Shown here piece by piece: positions 38,201 to 52,369 of a stretch of 64,000 bases of DNA. The stretch spans positions 744,001-808,000 of the forward strand of contig NZ_CP087138.1 of the NCBI RefSeq assembly GCF_021650705.1, in the 5' to 3' direction. This DNA is from Pseudomonas sp. KNUC1026. GTDB lineage: Bacteria > Pseudomonadota > Gammaproteobacteria > Pseudomonadales > Pseudomonadaceae. The translations under genes and the position numbers were made by a program. Below the pieces are notes generated by a model. The model made no database searches, was not told the DNA's origin, and saw only the letters and a list, made by a program, of their open reading frames with translations. The first letter of the stretch is position 1, and each line of letters starts with the position of its first letter.

Positions 38201-38745
38201 GCTTCGCCCGCCAGCGCATCGTCGACCTCAAGCCTGCACGCGATACCCAGACCATCGCCGGAATGATCGTGGCCATGCGGGTGATGAAGAACAAAAAGGG
38301 CGACAAGATGGGCTTCATCACCCTCGACGACCGCTCCGGGCGAATCGAAGCTTCGCTGTTCGCCGATGCCTTCGTGGGCGCCCAGCACCTGCTGCAGAAC
38401 GATGCGGTCGTGGTGGTTGAGGGGGAGGTGAGCAACGACGACTTCTCCGGTGGCCTGCGCTTGCGCGTCAAGCGGGTCATGACCATCGAGGAAGCGCGCA
38501 CGCAATTGGCTGAAAGCCTGCGGGTGAAAGTTGCAGGCACCGAGCTTGCGCGGCATATGGGCTGGCTGGGAGAAACCCTGCAGCGCCACCGCGGTGCGTG
38601 CCCGGTTACGGTCGACTACACCGGCAGCGACGCCAAGGCGGTACTGCAACTGGGGGAAAGCTGGCGAATCGACCCTGCCGATGCGCTGATTCAAGCGCTG
38701 CGTGACCAGTTCGGGCGGGAGAACGTCTTCCTCCAGTATCGTTAA
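35230..38745 (+). CDS. dnaE: DNA polymerase III alpha subunit
   Basis: DnaE is the replicative polymerase. The 1171-residue protein has the N-terminal PHP domain (FVHLRLHTEYSLVDGLVRIK) and the C-family polymerase core with VGPGRGSGAGSLVAYVLKIT near residue 358. The catalytic Asp pair is in MPDFDVDFCMDGRDR near 400-405. Later come the helix-hairpin-helix region (IVYGLGAIKGVGEGPVEAI), an OB-fold with AGMIVAMRVMKNKKGDKMGF, and the tau-binding tail. The gene is intact despite its length. It sits between rnhB and accA, as in many gammaproteobacteria. Confidence 0.98.
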   Translation: MSVSFVHLRLHTEYSLVDGLVRIKPLVKALAGMGMPAVAVTDQSNMCSLVKFYKAAMGAGVKPICGADLYLAGKDADAPLSRISLLAMNGEGYRNITELISRGFMEGQRDGLVVLQRHWITEASAGVIALSGAKEGDIGQALMGSSPAEADALLAGWMSTFPGRFYVELQRTNRAGDEEYLHAAVALADRHGAPLVATNDVRFIKAEDFEAHETRVCIGEGRALDDPRRNRGYSDQQYLKSAEEMAELFSDLPEALENTVEIAKRCNIDVKLGKHFLPDYPIPDGMTIDEFFRKVSFDGLDDRLAVVLPPESENYEARKQVYLDRLNFEIDIILQMGFPGYFLIVMDFIQWAKSNGVPVGPGRGSGAGSLVAYVLKITDLDPLEYDLLFERFLNPERVSMPDFDVDFCMDGRDRVIDYVADKYGRNAVSQIITFGSMAAKAVVRDVARAQGKSFGLADRLSKMIPFEVGMTLEKAHEQEEMLRDFLTSDEEAAEIWSMALKLEGVVRNVGKHAGGVVIAPTKLTDFSPIYCDEFGDGLVTQFDKDDVEAAGLVKFDFLGLRTLTIIDWALETINRDCEKTGEAPLDIAHIPLDDKPTYALLQKAETTAVFQLESRGMKELIKKLKPDCLEDLIALVALFRPGPLQSGMVDDFINRKHGRAELAWPHPDYQYDGLQPVLAPTYGIILYQEQVMQIAQVMAGYTLGGADMLRRAMGKKKPEEMAKQRGAFIEGCTANNIDPNLSGNIFDLVEKFAGYGFNKSHSAAYGLVSYQTAWLKAHHPAAFMAAVLSADMHNTDKVVTLIEEVRSMKLRLDTPDVNMSEFKFTVNLDGRIVYGLGAIKGVGEGPVEAIVEARASGPFTDLFDFCSRVDLKRINKRTLDALVRSGALDRLGPFFNDELKAYQATVDQNRATLLAAMEEAIKSAEQAARSHDSGHVDLFGGLFEAEDVDVYASYRKARPLALKERLKGEKDTLGLYLTGHPIDEYETEVRRFARQRIVDLKPARDTQTIAGMIVAMRVMKNKKGDKMGFITLDDRSGRIEASLFADAFVGAQHLLQNDAVVVVEGEVSNDDFSGGLRLRVKRVMTIEEARTQLAESLRVKVAGTELARHMGWLGETLQRHRGACPVTVDYTGSDAKAVLQLGESWRIDPADALIQALRDQFGRENVFLQYR

Positions 38746-38768
38746 CCAAGATTTTATCTCGACCTCAA

Positions 38769-38795
38769 GGCGCCATTTACGTATGGTATGGCGCC
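38769..38795 (+). terminator. Hairpin between dnaE and accA
   Basis: GGCGCCAT (38769-38776) pairs with ATGGCGCC (38788-38795) across an 11-nt loop, 23 bp after the dnaE stop. There is no T-run, so termination strength is uncertain. Confidence 0.5.
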
Positions 38796-38841
38796 ACACG
38801 GATCAACCGGCCGCCAGGCCGTCGACCCAAGACGGAAAGCT

Positions 38842-39788
38842 ATGAACCCGAATTTTCTGGATTTCGAACAGCCCATCGCGGACCTGCAAGCCAAGATCGA
38901 AGAGCTGCGTCTCGTTGGTAATGACAATTCGCTGAACATCAGTGACGAAATCTCGCGGCTGCAGGAAAAAGCAGCACGCTGACCGAAAGCATTTTCGGCA
39001 ACCTGACCAGCTGGCAGATCGCGCGCCTGGCCCGCCACCCGCGCCGCCCGTACACCCTGGACTACCTCGAGCACATCTTCACCGAGTTCGAAGAGCTGCA
39101 CGGCGATCGCCACTTCTCCGACGACGCGGCCATCGTGGGCGGTACCGCGCGTCTTGATGGCAAGCCGGTCATGGTCATCGGCCACCAGAAGGGCCGCGAA
39201 GTGCGCGAAAAAGTACGCCGCAACTTCGGCATGCCGCGCCCGGAGGGCTATCGCAAGGCCTGCCGCCTGATGGAAATGGCCGAGCGCTTCAAGATGCCGA
39301 TCCTTACCTTCATCGACACGCCCGGCGCCTACCCGGGCATCGATGCCGAGGAGCGCAACCAGTCTGAGGCCATTGCCTGGAACCTGCGCGTGATGGCTCG
39401 CCTGAAAACCCCGATCATCGCAACCGTCATCGGCGAAGGTGGCTCCGGCGGCGCCCTGGCGATCGGTGTGTGCGACCAGCTCAACATGCTGCAGTACTCC
39501 ACCTATTCGGTGATCTCCCCAGAAGGTTGCGCGTCGATCCTGTGGAAAACCGCCGAGCGCGCTTCCGATGCTGCCGAAGCCATGGGCATCACTGCCGATC
39601 GCCTCAAAGGCCTGGGCATCGTCGACAAAGTCATCCCTGAGCCGTTGGGCGGGGCGCATCGCAATATCGCCGAAGCCTCCTCAAGCATCAGTGATTCGCT
39701 GATCGAACAGCTCGACAAGCTCAAGGCACTGGACATGCCCAGCCTGCTCGACCGCCGCTATCAGCGCCTGATGAGCTACGGCCTCTGA
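38842..39788 (+). CDS. accA: Acetyl-CoA carboxylase carboxyltransferase alpha subunit (apparent deletion near 38965)
   Basis: AccA with AccD moves the carboxyl group from carboxybiotin to acetyl-CoA, giving malonyl-CoA. The start [18 protein letters not shown] at 38842 follows CGGAAAG. The frame stops after [10 protein letters not shown]. Adding one A to the A-run at 38965-38970 gives [20 protein letters not shown] and leads into the main frame ([64 protein letters not shown]). The corrected length is 315 residues, as expected. The gene is essential, so a sequence error is likely. Confidence 0.95.
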
Positions 39789-39813
39789 GGCTGAGCGTGA
39801 GCGGGGCGCGGCG

Positions 39814-41112
39814 ATGAACCTGGCCGACGCCCTGCTCGAGCACCTGGCACCCTGGCGCGCTGCGCCGGGCTGGGTGGTCGGCCTTTCCGGAGGCCTTGAT
39901 TCCACTGTCCTGCTGCATCTTCTGAGCGATCTCGCTCGCCATCACACGCTGCCGCCCTTGCGCGCCGTGCATATCCATCATGGTCTTCAATCTGTAGCCG
40001 ATGCCTGGCCCGTGCATTGCGAACGGCTATGCCATGCGCTTGGCGTCGAGTTGCGTGTGTTGCAGGTAGCGGTTGCCAGCGGCGCCAGCATCGAGGCGAG
40101 GGCGCGCGAGGCTCGCCATCGGGCATTGGCCGGCCAGCTTTGCCCGGGTGAGGCATTGCTGTTGGGGCATCACCGTGACGACCAGGCTGAAACCGTGCTG
40201 TTTCGCCTGCTGCGTGGGGCAGGGGTCAAGGGCTTGAGCGGCATGGCCGGCCATCGCCCTATGAGCCCCGGGACCCTGCTCCGGCCGCTGCTGGCGGTTC
40301 CTCGTCAGCATCTGGAAGCCTACGCAGAGGCCCATGGATTGGAGTGGGTCGAAGACCCGACCAACGCGCAGGCCGACGCTGACCGCAATTTCCTGCGGCA
40401 TCGGATCCTTCCGGAGTTGAGCAAGCGTTGGGCCACTGCACCGGCGCGCATTGCCCAGGCGGCGGAGCACATGGCCGAGGCGCAGGCATTGCTGGACGAG
40501 CTTGCGGTTCAGGACCTGGCGGCAGCCAAGCCTGCCGCTTTCACCTGGCTTGGGCTGCCTTGCCTTGCGCTTGATCCGTTGCGCCGGCTGTCACCTGCGC
40601 GCCAACGCAATGCGCTGCGGCATTTCCTCCAAACTCTGACGCTCATGCCAGATGCCCGCCACTGGCAAGGCTGGGAAGACCTGCGTGACGCACGGCTGGC
40701 GGGTGAGCCTGCCTGGCGCCTGGCAGGGGGCGAGCTGCGCCGCAGTGGTGAATACCTCTGGTGGCTGGCAAGCCCATGGTTGCAACCTGTGCCGGATGCG
40801 CCACCTGGCTGGCCGGCTCCGCACCAGCCTCTGGCGCTCCCCGGTAACGGCCACGTCCTGCTCGCGCACGTTCCGCCAGGGGCATTGCAGGTGCGCTACC
40901 GCCAAGGTGGGGAAACGCTGGTGTTGCCGGGGCGTGGCCGCCGCGACCTCAAGCGCTGGTTACAGGAGCAAGGTGTGCCGGCGTTCGCGCGCGGTCGCTG
41001 GCCTTTGCTGTTCGCAGATGGCCAGCTGGTAGCGGTGGCAGGGTTGGCGATGGCAGCAGGCCAGGAGCCCCTGCTGCGCTGGTGCCCGCCGACGAACGCG
41101 CAGTGTTTGTGA
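39814..41112 (+). CDS. tilS: tRNA(Ile)-lysidine synthetase
   Basis: TilS converts C34 of the CAU tRNA-Ile to lysidine so that it reads AUA. The PP-loop ATP-binding motif SGGLDS is at residues 25-30 (VVGLSGGLDSTVLLHLL). HHRDDQAETVLFRLLRG follows near residue 118 and the ATP-sensing core is complete. The C-terminal substrate-binding domain (GRGRRDLKRWLQEQGVPAF) is present. Length is 432 residues. The start ATG at 39814 is preceded by a GC-rich GGGGCG stretch with a weak RBS; the gene follows accA after 25 bp. Confidence 0.95.
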   Translation: MNLADALLEHLAPWRAAPGWVVGLSGGLDSTVLLHLLSDLARHHTLPPLRAVHIHHGLQSVADAWPVHCERLCHALGVELRVLQVAVASGASIEARAREARHRALAGQLCPGEALLLGHHRDDQAETVLFRLLRGAGVKGLSGMAGHRPMSPGTLLRPLLAVPRQHLEAYAEAHGLEWVEDPTNAQADADRNFLRHRILPELSKRWATAPARIAQAAEHMAEAQALLDELAVQDLAAAKPAAFTWLGLPCLALDPLRRLSPARQRNALRHFLQTLTLMPDARHWQGWEDLRDARLAGEPAWRLAGGELRRSGEYLWWLASPWLQPVPDAPPGWPAPHQPLALPGNGHVLLAHVPPGALQVRYRQGGETLVLPGRGRRDLKRWLQEQGVPAFARGRWPLLFADGQLVAVAGLAMAAGQEPLLRWCPPTNAQCL

Positions 41113-41230
41113 TGAAAGGGCAGTTCCGGTAGACTACCCTCCCTTCTTGATACAGCTTCCGGCAGGCCCTTCAGGGCACCGGTAGCTGGCGATTCTCCTT
41201 CGCTTTCCCGGGCGGCCAAGGCCGCTTTAA

Positions 41231-45150
<3,920 letters not shown>

Positions 45151-45209
45151 TCCGAAGATGGTAAAAAGGCGCCTGGGCTACCGATGAATGTCGGCGGCCC
45201 AGGTTCCCC

Positions 45210-45233
45210 GAGCCTGGCCTTGGTGCCAGGCTC
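45210..45233 (+). terminator. eno terminator hairpin
   Basis: GAGCCTGGC (45210-45218) pairs with GCCAGGCTC (45225-45233) around a 6-nt loop, about 60 bp after the eno stop. A second weaker pair (CCTGGGC/GCCCAGG) lies just before it. The T-run is weak (GTTGCTAT). Confidence 0.65.
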
Positions 45234-45275
45234 GTTGCTATCTGGGGGCGTTAGTCTCAACACTGGACATTTTCC

Positions 45276-45554
45276 ATGCGCAGTCACTATTGGTTGTTCC
45301 TCATCCTGATCGCGGTGCTCGCCGGTTTGCAGCATCGCCTGTGGCTTGGCAATGGCAGCTTCAAGCAGGCGGCCGAGCTCAAGCAGCAGATCGCCGATCA
45401 GCAGGTGGAGAACGAGCGGCTGCTCGAGCGCAACCGAGTGCTGGACGCAGAAGTCGTCGAGTTGAAAAAAGGCACCGAAACCGTTGAAGAGCGCGCCCGC
45501 CATGAGCTGGGCATGGTCAAGAACGGCGAGACTCTCTACCAGATCACGCAATGA
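45276..45554 (+). CDS. ftsB: Cell division protein FtsB
   Basis: FtsB is a small bitopic membrane protein that joins FtsL and FtsQ in the divisome. The 92-residue frame has a membrane segment at about residues 5-20 (YWLFLILIAVLAGLQHRL). A coiled coil follows (LKQQIADQQVENERLLERN, then VLDAEVVELKKG), and the conserved EERARHELGMVKNGETLYQ end. It overlaps ispD by four bases, the usual arrangement. Confidence 0.96.
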   Translation: MRSHYWLFLILIAVLAGLQHRLWLGNGSFKQAAELKQQIADQQVENERLLERNRVLDAEVVELKKGTETVEERARHELGMVKNGETLYQITQ

Positions 45555-46246
45555 CACCTTTCCCCGAATTCTGGGCAGTGATTCCCGCTGCCGGGGTCGG
45601 CGCGCGCATGGCCGCCGACCGCCCCAAGCAATACCTGCCAGTGGCAGGCCGCACTCTGATCGAACATACCCTGGCCTGCTTCCTCGATCATCCCGCCTTG
45701 AAGGGCGTGGTGGTGAGCCTGGCCGAAGACGACCCCTTCTGGCCTTCGCTGGCCTGTGCTCAGGACGCCCGCGTGCAGCGCGCAAGCGGTGGCCGCGAGC
45801 GGGCAGACTCTGTGCTCAATGCACTGCTGCACCTCAGTGCCCAAGGCGCCGGTGAAGATGACTGGGTACTGGTGCATGATGCCGCCCGGCCCAACCTGGC
45901 GCGCAGTGACCTGGATCAGCTGTTGACCCTGCTGGCTGATGACCCGGTCGGCGGCTTGCTGGCCGTGCCGGCGCGCGACACACTCAAGCGCGCAGACGCC
46001 AACGGCCGCGCCCAGCAGACCATCGACCGCAGTGTGGTGTGGCAGGCCTATACGCCGCAGATGTTTCGCCTCGGGCCACTGCAGCGCGCACTGGCCGATG
46101 CGATGGTCGCAGGCATAGCGGTCACCGACGATGCCTCTGCCATGGAGTGGGCAGGGCAGTTCCCCCGCCTGGTCGAAGGCCGCGCCGACAACCTCAAGGT
46201 CACCTGCCCCGAAGACCTCGCCTGGCTGGCTCGGCTCAAGGGCTAG
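45551..46246 (+). CDS. ispD: 2-C-methyl-D-erythritol 4-phosphate cytidylyltransferase
   Basis: IspD makes CDP-methylerythritol in the MEP pathway. The nucleotide-binding loop WAVIPAAGVGARMAADRPKQ is at residues 8-27. GGRERADSVLNALLHL, VHDAARPNL and the C-terminal TDDASAMEW follow. Length is 231 residues. ispF is not adjacent here but lies 3 kb downstream, beyond frmA-fghA. The end overlaps the convergent LysR gene by 11 bp. Confidence 0.96.
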   Translation: MTPFPEFWAVIPAAGVGARMAADRPKQYLPVAGRTLIEHTLACFLDHPALKGVVVSLAEDDPFWPSLACAQDARVQRASGGRERADSVLNALLHLSAQGAGEDDWVLVHDAARPNLARSDLDQLLTLLADDPVGGLLAVPARDTLKRADANGRAQQTIDRSVVWQAYTPQMFRLGPLQRALADAMVAGIAVTDDASAMEWAGQFPRLVEGRADNLKVTCPEDLAWLARLKG

Positions 46247-47138
46247 CCTGATACTCGGGCCTTTCGGCCAGCCCGGCGCGCAGGTGATCGACCAACCCTC
46301 GTACTTTCGGCGATAAATGCCGCTGTTGCGGATAGAGCGCCCACACAGCGGTGTTCGGTGGCTGATAGCTCTCCAGCAGAGAAATCAGCGCACCACTGCG
46401 CAAATGCTCCAGCACGTAATAATCAGGCAGCTGGCACAAGCCCATGCCTTTTAGTGCGGCGTCGAGCACCGCCTGGCCGCTATTGCAGCGCCAGTTACCT
46501 TGAACGCGCTGGTTGAATTCGCGCCCCTCAACGAACAGTGGCCATTGATCGGTGCTGCCGATCAGGCAGTTGTGCCGGGCTAGCTCCGACACGCTGTGGG
46601 GGCGGCCGTAGCGGTTCAAATAATCGGGCGATGCGCATACGTACATGCGCCTGGGCGCCAAGCGCGCCGCTACCAGCCGTGACTCGTTCAGGCGGCCCAG
46701 GCGAATGGCCAGATCCAGGCCTTCATGCACGATGTCCAGGGTTCGATTGCTCAGTTCCACATCCAGGCGGATCTGCGGGTAGCGTGCCATGAAGTCATTG
46801 AGCAGCGGCACGATGAAGCGTTCGCCATAGGCTACCGCGCAAGTCAGGCGCAACAGCCCTTTAGGCTCGCTGCCCAGATCATGAATCGCACGCAAGGCCT
46901 CGTCGCGCCCATCCTGCAAGCGTTGGCAGTGATGAAGGAATGCCATGCCAGCCTCGGTGAGGGTCACGCGCCGAGTGCTGCGGTAGAACAGGCGCGTTTG
47001 CAGCCGTTCTTCAAGCTGTGCCACTTGCCGACTGATGTGCGAGGACGAAACGCCCAGGCGCTCTGCTGCAGCGGTGAATTGGCTCGCCTCGGCCACTGCG
47101 ACGAATTCGTCGATACCGTCCCAGCGCTGAGCGGGCAT
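46236..47138 (-). CDS. LysR-family regulator divergent from frmA
   Basis: This 300-residue LysR-type regulator has its helix-turn-helix in residues 1-62 (FVAVAEASQFTAAAERLGVS, SSHISRQVAQLEERLQTRLF) and an effector domain of the CrgA/DsdC-like group (LLRLTCAVAYGERFIVPLL). The ATG at 47138 (MPAQRWDGIDEFVAVAE) gives the normal LysR opening; upstream Met codons give an atypical tail. It is divergent from frmA over 110 bp, so it probably controls the formaldehyde genes. The effector is unknown. Confidence 0.93.
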   Translation of the reverse strand: MPAQRWDGIDEFVAVAEASQFTAAAERLGVSSSHISRQVAQLEERLQTRLFYRSTRRVTLTEAGMAFLHHCQRLQDGRDEALRAIHDLGSEPKGLLRLTCAVAYGERFIVPLLNDFMARYPQIRLDVELSNRTLDIVHEGLDLAIRLGRLNESRLVAARLAPRRMYVCASPDYLNRYGRPHSVSELARHNCLIGSTDQWPLFVEGREFNQRVQGNWRCNSGQAVLDAALKGMGLCQLPDYYVLEHLRSGALISLLESYQPPNTAVWALYPQQRHLSPKVRGLVDHLRAGLAERPEYQASP

Positions 47139-47140
47139 GA

Positions 47141-48361
<1,221 letters not shown>

Positions 48362-48372
48362 GAGGAGGCGCC

Positions 48373-49215
48373 ATGAGCCTTGAAAACATTTCCTGCCAGA
48401 AAAGCTTCGGCGGCTGGCACAAGCGTTACAAGCACCGCTCCGAGGTACTCGGCTGCGACATGGTCTTTGCCGTTTACCTGCCGCCGCAGGCGGAGCAGGG
48501 CGGCAAGCTGCCGGTGCTGTACTGGCTGTCTGGCCTGACCTGCACGGATGAGAACTTCATGCAGAAGGCCGGCGCTCAGCGCCTGGCCGCCGAGCTGGGC
48601 TTGATCATCGTTGCGCCCGACACCAGCCCACGCGGCGCAGACGTTCCTGACGATCCAGACGGCGCCTGGGATTTTGGCCTGGGCGCAGGCTTTTACCTGA
48701 ACGCCACCCAGGCTCCCTGGAGCCAGCACTACCGCATGCACGACTATGTGGTGCAGGAGTTGCCGGCGCTGGTCGAGGCGCACTTTCCGGCCTCTGACGC
48801 GCGCAGTATCAGTGGCCATTCCATGGGCGGGCACGGTGCGCTGGTGTGCGCACTGCGCAACCCGGGGCGCTACCGCTCGGTGTCGGCGTTCTCGCCTATC
48901 ACCCACCCGATGGAATGCCCTTGGGGTGAAAAGGCCTTCACCCACTACTTGGGTGAAGAGCGCGCCAAGTGGCGCGAGTGGGATGCCTGCGTGCTGTTGG
49001 AAAACGCTCAAGAACGGCTGCCGTTGCTGATCGACCAGGGCGACCGTGATGATTTTCTCGAGAAGCAGCTCAAGCCTGAGGCACTGGCTCAGGTCGCCAA
49101 GGCAGTCGGCCACCCTCTGACGCTGCGCTTGCAGCCGGGCTACGATCACAGCTATTTCTTCATCGCAAGCTTCATCGACGACCACCTGCGCCACCACGTC
49201 CAGGCCTTGCGCTGA
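48373..49215 (+). CDS. fghA: S-formylglutathione hydrolase
   Basis: FghA hydrolyses S-formylglutathione to formate and glutathione. This 280-residue alpha/beta-hydrolase of the esterase D family shows [20 protein letters not shown], the nucleophile motif GHSMGGHGA (Ser near residue 148), and a C-terminal His in [18 protein letters not shown]. It has GAGGAGG upstream of the ATG. It forms the formaldehyde-detoxification pair with frmA. Confidence 0.97.
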   Translation: MSLENISCQKSFGGWHKRYKHRSEVLGCDMVFAVYLPPQAEQGGKLPVLYWLSGLTCTDENFMQKAGAQRLAAELGLIIVAPDTSPRGADVPDDPDGAWDFGLGAGFYLNATQAPWSQHYRMHDYVVQELPALVEAHFPASDARSISGHSMGGHGALVCALRNPGRYRSVSAFSPITHPMECPWGEKAFTHYLGEERAKWREWDACVLLENAQERLPLLIDQGDRDDFLEKQLKPEALAQVAKAVGHPLTLRLQPGYDHSYFFIASFIDDHLRHHVQALR

Positions 49216-49244
49216 GCACGTCTTGAGCAAAGCAGGTAGAATCC

Positions 49245-49270
49245 ACGCCCTGTCTTCATCAGGGCGTTTT
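49245..49270 (+). terminator. fghA terminator abutting the ispF start
   Basis: ACGCCCTG (49245-49252) pairs with CAGGGCGT (49260-49267) around a 7-nt loop and is followed by TTTTC. The stem ends only 8 bp before the ispF ATG, so it could also affect ispF translation. Confidence 0.75.
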
Positions 49271-49275
49271 CATTC

Positions 49276-49749
49276 ATGCGTATAGGCCATGGCTACGATG
49301 TGCACCGGTTCGGCGAGGGCGACTTCGTCACCCTGGGCGGGGTGCAGGTTCCCTACACCCGCGGGCTGGTGGCCCATTCCGACGGCGATGTGCTGTTGCA
49401 CGCGTTAAGCGATGCCTTGCTCGGTGCTGTGGCGCTGGGCGACATCGGCCGCCATTTCCCCGACACCGACCCGCAATTCAAGGGTGCCGACAGCCGCGCG
49501 CTGTTGCGCCATGTGGTGGCGTTGGTGCGTGGCAAGGGCTGGCAGGTCGGTAACGTCGACGCCACGATCATCGCTCAGGCGCCGAAAATGGCCCCGCACA
49601 TCGAGCAGATGCGTGAGCGCATCGCAGAAGATCTTGGCGTTGCGCTCGATCAGGTGAATGTAAAAGCCACTACCACCGAAAAGCTCGGCTTCACCGGGCG
49701 TGAGGAAGGCATCGCGGTGCACGCCGTGGCGCTGCTGCTGCCTGCATGA
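49276..49749 (+). CDS. ispF: 2-C-methyl-D-erythritol 2,4-cyclodiphosphate synthase
   Basis: IspF cyclises CDP-methylerythritol phosphate, a late MEP-pathway step. The zinc ligands Asp8 and His10 are in [16 protein letters not shown] and the third, His42 region, in [36 protein letters not shown] and [19 protein letters not shown] complete the pattern. The trimeric enzyme has its normal length, 157 residues. No clear RBS is visible because a terminator stem lies just before the ATG. It overlaps truD by four bases. Confidence 0.97.
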   Translation: MRIGHGYDVHRFGEGDFVTLGGVQVPYTRGLVAHSDGDVLLHALSDALLGAVALGDIGRHFPDTDPQFKGADSRALLRHVVALVRGKGWQVGNVDATIIAQAPKMAPHIEQMRERIAEDLGVALDQVNVKATTTEKLGFTGREEGIAVHAVALLLPA

Positions 49750-50804
49750 TCAGCGACGATCTCTTGCTGGGCCCGCGTGCCCATGGCGAGGCGCTGGGCC
49801 GTGCGACGCTCAAGGCCAGCGCCGAGGATTTCCAGGTCGACGAGGTGCTCGACATCCCGCTCGACGGCGAAGGCGAGCACCTGTGGCTGTGGGTCGAAAA
49901 GCGTGAGCTCAATACCGAAGAAGCTGCCAAGCGGCTGGCCCGGGCGGCCGGCGTACCTGCCAGGCTGGTCAGCTATGCGGGCCTCAAGGATCGCCAGGCG
50001 CTGACGCGCCAGTGGTTCAGCCTGCATCTGCCCGGCAAGGCCGACCCTGAGCTGGCTGCTGCCGAGGGCGACAGCCTGCGCATCCTCGAGCGCAAGCGCC
50101 ATCGGCGCAAACTTCAACGCGGCGCGCATTCGGCCAACGGTTTTCGCCTGCGGCTGCGCGATATCAGTGTGCCGCAGCAGGAAATCGAGGCCAGGCTTTG
50201 CCAATTGCGTGATCAGGGCGTTCCGAATTACTTCGGCCTGCAGCGGTTCGGTTATCAGGGCGGCAATGTGGAACAGGCCCTGCATTACGCCGCAGGCGGC
50301 AAGTTGCCTGAACAGCGCAACGTCCGTTCGAGGTTGCTCTCGAGCGCGCGCTCGTGGCTGTTCAACCAGGCGTTGGCAGCGCGTGTTGCCGAGGGTTCCT
50401 GGTATCAGGCGCAGGAGGGCGACCTGTTGGCCTTCACCGACAGCCGCAGTTTCTTCCCCGCCGGCGTCGCCGAGTGCTCGGACCCGCGCCTGGCGCAGTT
50501 GGACCTGCACCCGACCGGGCCGTTATGGGGCGAGGGGCAGAGCCCTGCTGCCGGCCACGCCGCTGAGCTGGAAGCTGCGATCGGCGCGCAGCAGCCTTTA
50601 TTGTGTCAATGGCTTGCGCAAGCAGGCCTGGCACACGAACGTCGCATTCTGCGGCTGCCCATAGGCCGCCTGTCATGGCATTATCCCGTCCCTGACATTC
50701 TGCAACTGGATTTCGTCCTGCCTTCCGGGTGCTTCGCCACTGCCGTAGTGCGCGAGCTGTTCGACACGGAAGCGGGGCAGACGGACAGCCCATGCGTATT
50801 CTGA
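49746..50804 (+). CDS. truD: tRNA pseudouridine(13) synthase
   Basis: TruD makes pseudouridine 13 in tRNA-Glu and some other RNAs. The catalytic Asp lies in [20 protein letters not shown] near residue 80. The [19 protein letters not shown] motif and an inserted TRUD domain are present. Length is 352 residues. It begins in the ispF stop and its own end overlaps the surE start by 13 bp. Confidence 0.96.
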   Translation: MISDDLLLGPRAHGEALGRATLKASAEDFQVDEVLDIPLDGEGEHLWLWVEKRELNTEEAAKRLARAAGVPARLVSYAGLKDRQALTRQWFSLHLPGKADPELAAAEGDSLRILERKRHRRKLQRGAHSANGFRLRLRDISVPQQEIEARLCQLRDQGVPNYFGLQRFGYQGGNVEQALHYAAGGKLPEQRNVRSRLLSSARSWLFNQALAARVAEGSWYQAQEGDLLAFTDSRSFFPAGVAECSDPRLAQLDLHPTGPLWGEGQSPAAGHAAELEAAIGAQQPLLCQWLAQAGLAHERRILRLPIGRLSWHYPVPDILQLDFVLPSGCFATAVVRELFDTEAGQTDSPCVF

Positions 50805-51541
50805 TTTCCAACGACGACGGGGTGAACGCCCCCGGCATCGCCGCGCTCCACGGCGCGCTGGCGGATTTCGCCCAGTGCGCGGTGATCGCACCCGACCAGG
50901 ACAGAAGCGGCTGCGGCAGCGCCCTGACCATCGACCGGCCACTGCACCCTCGCACGCTGGAAAACGGCTTCATCAGCCTCAATGGCACACCGACCGATTG
51001 CGTTCACCTCGGCATCAACGGCCTGCTGGAGCAACCGCCTGAAGTGGTGGTGTCGGGTATCAACCTGGGTGCGAATCTGGGCGACGATGTGATCTATTCC
51101 GGTACCGTCGCCGCAGCATTGGAAGGGCGATTTCTGGGTGGTGTCTCCTGGGCATTCTCGCTGGTCTCGCGCCAGCCTGAACACCTCGCCAGTGCTGCCT
51201 GGTACGCCCGCCGCCTGATCGAGGCACATCCGGTGTTGGCCCTGCCGCCGCGCACCGTCGTCAACGTCAATGTGCCCAACTTGCCGCTGGAGCGCATCCG
51301 CGGGTTGCGCCTGACGCGCCTGGGCCATCGCACCAAGGCCGCGCAACCCAGTTATGTGGTCGACCCGCGCGGCAAGGGCGGTTACTGGATCGCCGCTGCC
51401 GGCGATGCCGAGGATGGCGGCGAGGGCACGGATTTCCATGCGGTGATGCAAGGTTACGTTTCGGTCACGCCCATGCAGCTCGACCGCACGTTCAACCCGG
51501 CCTTCGAGGCGCTCGCCGATTGGCTGGAGGCGCTGCACTGA
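50792..51541 (+). CDS. surE: 5'/3'-nucleotidase SurE
   Basis: SurE is a metal-dependent nucleotidase and exopolyphosphatase linked to stationary-phase survival. The ATG at 50792 begins [19 protein letters not shown]; Asp8 and Asp9 bind the metal, and the later [20 protein letters not shown] and [13 protein letters not shown] segments complete the active site. Length is 249 residues. Together with pcm, nlpD and rpoS it forms the stationary-phase survival cluster conserved across gammaproteobacteria. Confidence 0.97.
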   Translation: MRILISNDDGVNAPGIAALHGALADFAQCAVIAPDQDRSGCGSALTIDRPLHPRTLENGFISLNGTPTDCVHLGINGLLEQPPEVVVSGINLGANLGDDVIYSGTVAAALEGRFLGGVSWAFSLVSRQPEHLASAAWYARRLIEAHPVLALPPRTVVNVNVPNLPLERIRGLRLTRLGHRTKAAQPSYVVDPRGKGGYWIAAAGDAEDGGEGTDFHAVMQGYVSVTPMQLDRTFNPAFEALADWLEALH

Positions 51542-52215
51542 TGCGAGGGCGCGACGAGATGCACCATGGAATCGGCATGACCTCGCAACGGACCCGTGAG
51601 CGGCTGATCCAGCGCCTTCATGAGGAAGGCATCGCCGATAGCCGTGTGCTGGACGTTATCAGGCGCATCCCTCGCCACTTGTTCGTCGATGAGGCGCTGG
51701 CACACCGGGCTTACGAAAACACGGCGCTGCCGATCGGCAACAACCAGACCATCTCCCAGCCCTGGATGGTTGCAAGGATGAGCGAGCTGCTACTGGCCGC
51801 CGGGCCGCTGGACAAAGTCCTGGAAATCGGTACCGGTTCGGGCTACCAGACCGCCGTGCTGGCGCAACTGGTGGAGCGAGTATTTTCAGTAGAGCGCATC
51901 AAGGTCCTCCAGGACCGCGCCAAGGAGCGCCTGCAGGCACTGAGCCTGCGTAACGTCGTCTTTCGCTGGGGCGATGGCTGGGAGGGCTGGCAGGCGCTTG
52001 CGCCTTACAACGGCATCATCGTGACGGCGGTGGCAGCCGATGTGCCGCAGGCCTTGCTTGACCAGCTTGCGCCAGGTGGGCGCATGGTGATCCCGGTGGG
52101 GGCGGGTGAGTTGCAACAGTTGCTGTTGATCATCCGCGAGGAGGACGGCAGCTTCACCCGCCATCCATTGGGCGCCGTACGTTTTGTGCCGCTGCTCAAT
52201 GGCCCGCTCGCCTAG
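51541..52215 (+). CDS. pcm: Protein-L-isoaspartate O-methyltransferase
   Basis: Pcm methylates isoaspartyl residues with S-adenosylmethionine, starting repair of aged proteins. The 224-residue frame has [20 protein letters not shown], the [17 protein letters not shown] substrate motif and the SAM-binding motif [16 protein letters not shown]. It starts in the last base of surE. The first few residues ([10 protein letters not shown]) are variable, so an internal Met start at residue 7 is possible. Confidence 0.96.
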   Translation: MRGRDEMHHGIGMTSQRTRERLIQRLHEEGIADSRVLDVIRRIPRHLFVDEALAHRAYENTALPIGNNQTISQPWMVARMSELLLAAGPLDKVLEIGTGSGYQTAVLAQLVERVFSVERIKVLQDRAKERLQALSLRNVVFRWGDGWEGWQALAPYNGIIVTAVAADVPQALLDQLAPGGRMVIPVGAGELQQLLLIIREEDGSFTRHPLGAVRFVPLLNGPLA

Positions 52216-52369
52216 GGGAATTCCCGGCTGGCATACCGGTCACAACAGGCGCGCCAGGCTGTCTTGCCAAGCACTTGTTTGCGAAGATATTTCACACCGT
52301 GAGCCGTAGCGCGTTGCTGCTCGGTTATAATGCCGGCACTTTTTTCGACACCACAAAAGGGAGCAGTGG

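Noticed and set aside
35563..38799. Open frame of 1078 codons antisense to dnaE
   Set aside because: GC-rich DNA often keeps the opposite strand open. The translation lacks any family pattern, while dnaE on the other strand is complete and conserved.
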